This document shows, in pieces, positions 63,260-64,000 of a stretch of 64,000 nucleotides of DNA. Below the pieces are notes generated by a model. That model did no database searches. It was not told the origin of the DNA and saw only the letters and a list, made by a program, of their open reading frames with translations. Origin of the DNA: Aquatica leii (lineage: Eukaryota > Arthropoda > Insecta > Coleoptera > Lampyridae); assembly GCA_035610365.1 (NCBI GenBank), contig CM069432.1, forward strand, positions 12,338,001-12,402,000, given 5' to 3'. A program made the position numbers and the translations under genes. Each line of letters begins with the position of its first letter. Within the stretch, counting starts at the first letter, position 1.

Positions 63260-64000
63260 GAGTACATGCTTAAGAGGATTTTTAGACATTCGGTTTACAG
63301 AACGCAGACAATAAAATGTGTCTGATAGAATGGCTATAGCAATTGCAAATTGAAAATGTATCTGTGATTAAATCGTTTTTTCGCAGGAGTACGAGATCTT
63401 TATCACGAGCTACTATTACTATGTGGTTTAAAGGTAAATAAAACATTGCATATAACACACTTTTGTATTTATAATTAAAATTATAAAAGTGATTTCATAA
63501 ACAAATCAGTTACGTAAAACGCAAAGTAAAAAACATAAATACATACAGTAATTAATATGTAATACTATAAATAAAACTTTTTTCAACACCTATACCTAAA
63601 GATTACAAAAAAAATATTCGATTTTATTAAATAAAAATTATTTCAAACAAAATTGCACTTTCAATAAACATTTAAGGATTAAACGACGTTATTAAAATAA
63701 GTGCATTTGGATTAGATATCACCAAATTAAAAAAAAATAAGCATCGTGAGAAAATTGCCTTATAGAAAAAGCTATAAATATTAAATAACTTTTAGATTAT
63801 AATTGTTATTATTACATAGAAAATTTCTTGATATATATAAATCATCTCTTTACACTAATAAATTCAATGTATACAATAGTAAAAAAAAACAACTTAATAT
63901 GACTAAAACAAGAGATCTAATGAATCGGCTACAAATTTAAGAAGTCTCCATATAGCTGCATGACTGTCATATGGCAAAATTAATATAAAAATAAAATTTC
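63260..64000 (+). other. AT-rich right flank
   Basis: Mostly AT-rich sequence without a gene. At 63382-63433 the layout TTTTTTCGCAG, a 48-bp open stretch (minus no strand partner), then AAAGGTAAAT looks like a short exon with acceptor and donor; the encoded residues (STRSLSRATITMWF in one frame) are not recognised. Confidence 0.4.

Noticed and set aside
63382..63433. Possible small host exon (TTTTTTCGCAG ... AAAGGTAAAT)
   Set aside because: Splice-like borders only; the 48-bp reading matches nothing I recognise and has no neighbours to join.

Overview
This window is nuclear DNA from an insect. The evidence is its AT-rich composition, 50-60 bp GT-AG introns, three recognisable animal genes (a RanBPM/RANBP9-type first exon, SAP30BP and WDR89), and transposon families typical of arthropods. 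A beetle is possible, but that is only an impression. Well over half of the 64 kb is transposable-element sequence, much of it nested, and almost every element ORF is broken.

Layout. 1-10.7 kb is a mosaic of hAT fragments: a ZMYM1-like copy, a BED-finger copy and a ZBED5-like copy. A 3.56-kb pogo-type element with a C-terminal PHD finger (5751-9307) and a small MITE-like insert (about 9967-10468) sit inside the BED-hAT. 12.39-12.62 kb holds RanBPM exon 1 on the minus strand, so everything to its left may be RanBPM intron 1. 12.9-25.35 kb is a nest: a ZMYM1-like hAT holds a two-gene PIF/Harbinger element (13352-24051), which in turn holds a purine-rich LINE (14160-18359) and a second ZMYM1-like hAT (18880-22489). 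25.4-29.2 kb is a BED-finger hAT on the minus strand, carrying a P-like THAP element (27721-28955). 29.2-31 kb is a Penelope-like element. 32-38 kb holds LINE fragments, a mariner/Tc1-like element, a KIAA1586-like hAT and a convincing hammerhead-ribozyme motif (36313-36356).

38.4-53.1 kb is the main host locus. SAP30BP (minus) and WDR89 (plus) are arranged head to head, 663 bp apart. WDR89 intron 2 is 11.9 kb long because it holds a Gypsy element (minus). That Gypsy carries a nearly intact LINE in its RNase H region (46799-49079). One of its LTR-like ends is interrupted by a 4.15-kb DDE-type element (41051-45197) that I cannot place in a superfamily. 53.2-63.3 kb is a tandem pair of Gypsy copies joined by one shared LTR. 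63.3-64 kb is AT-rich flank.

The strongest leads are the hammerhead motif, the unplaced 41-45 kb element with perfect 8-bp target duplications, the interleaved two-gene Harbinger, the P-like element with a paralogous empty site, and the one-base discrepancy in WDR89. All family assignments come from reading motifs; no database search was run.
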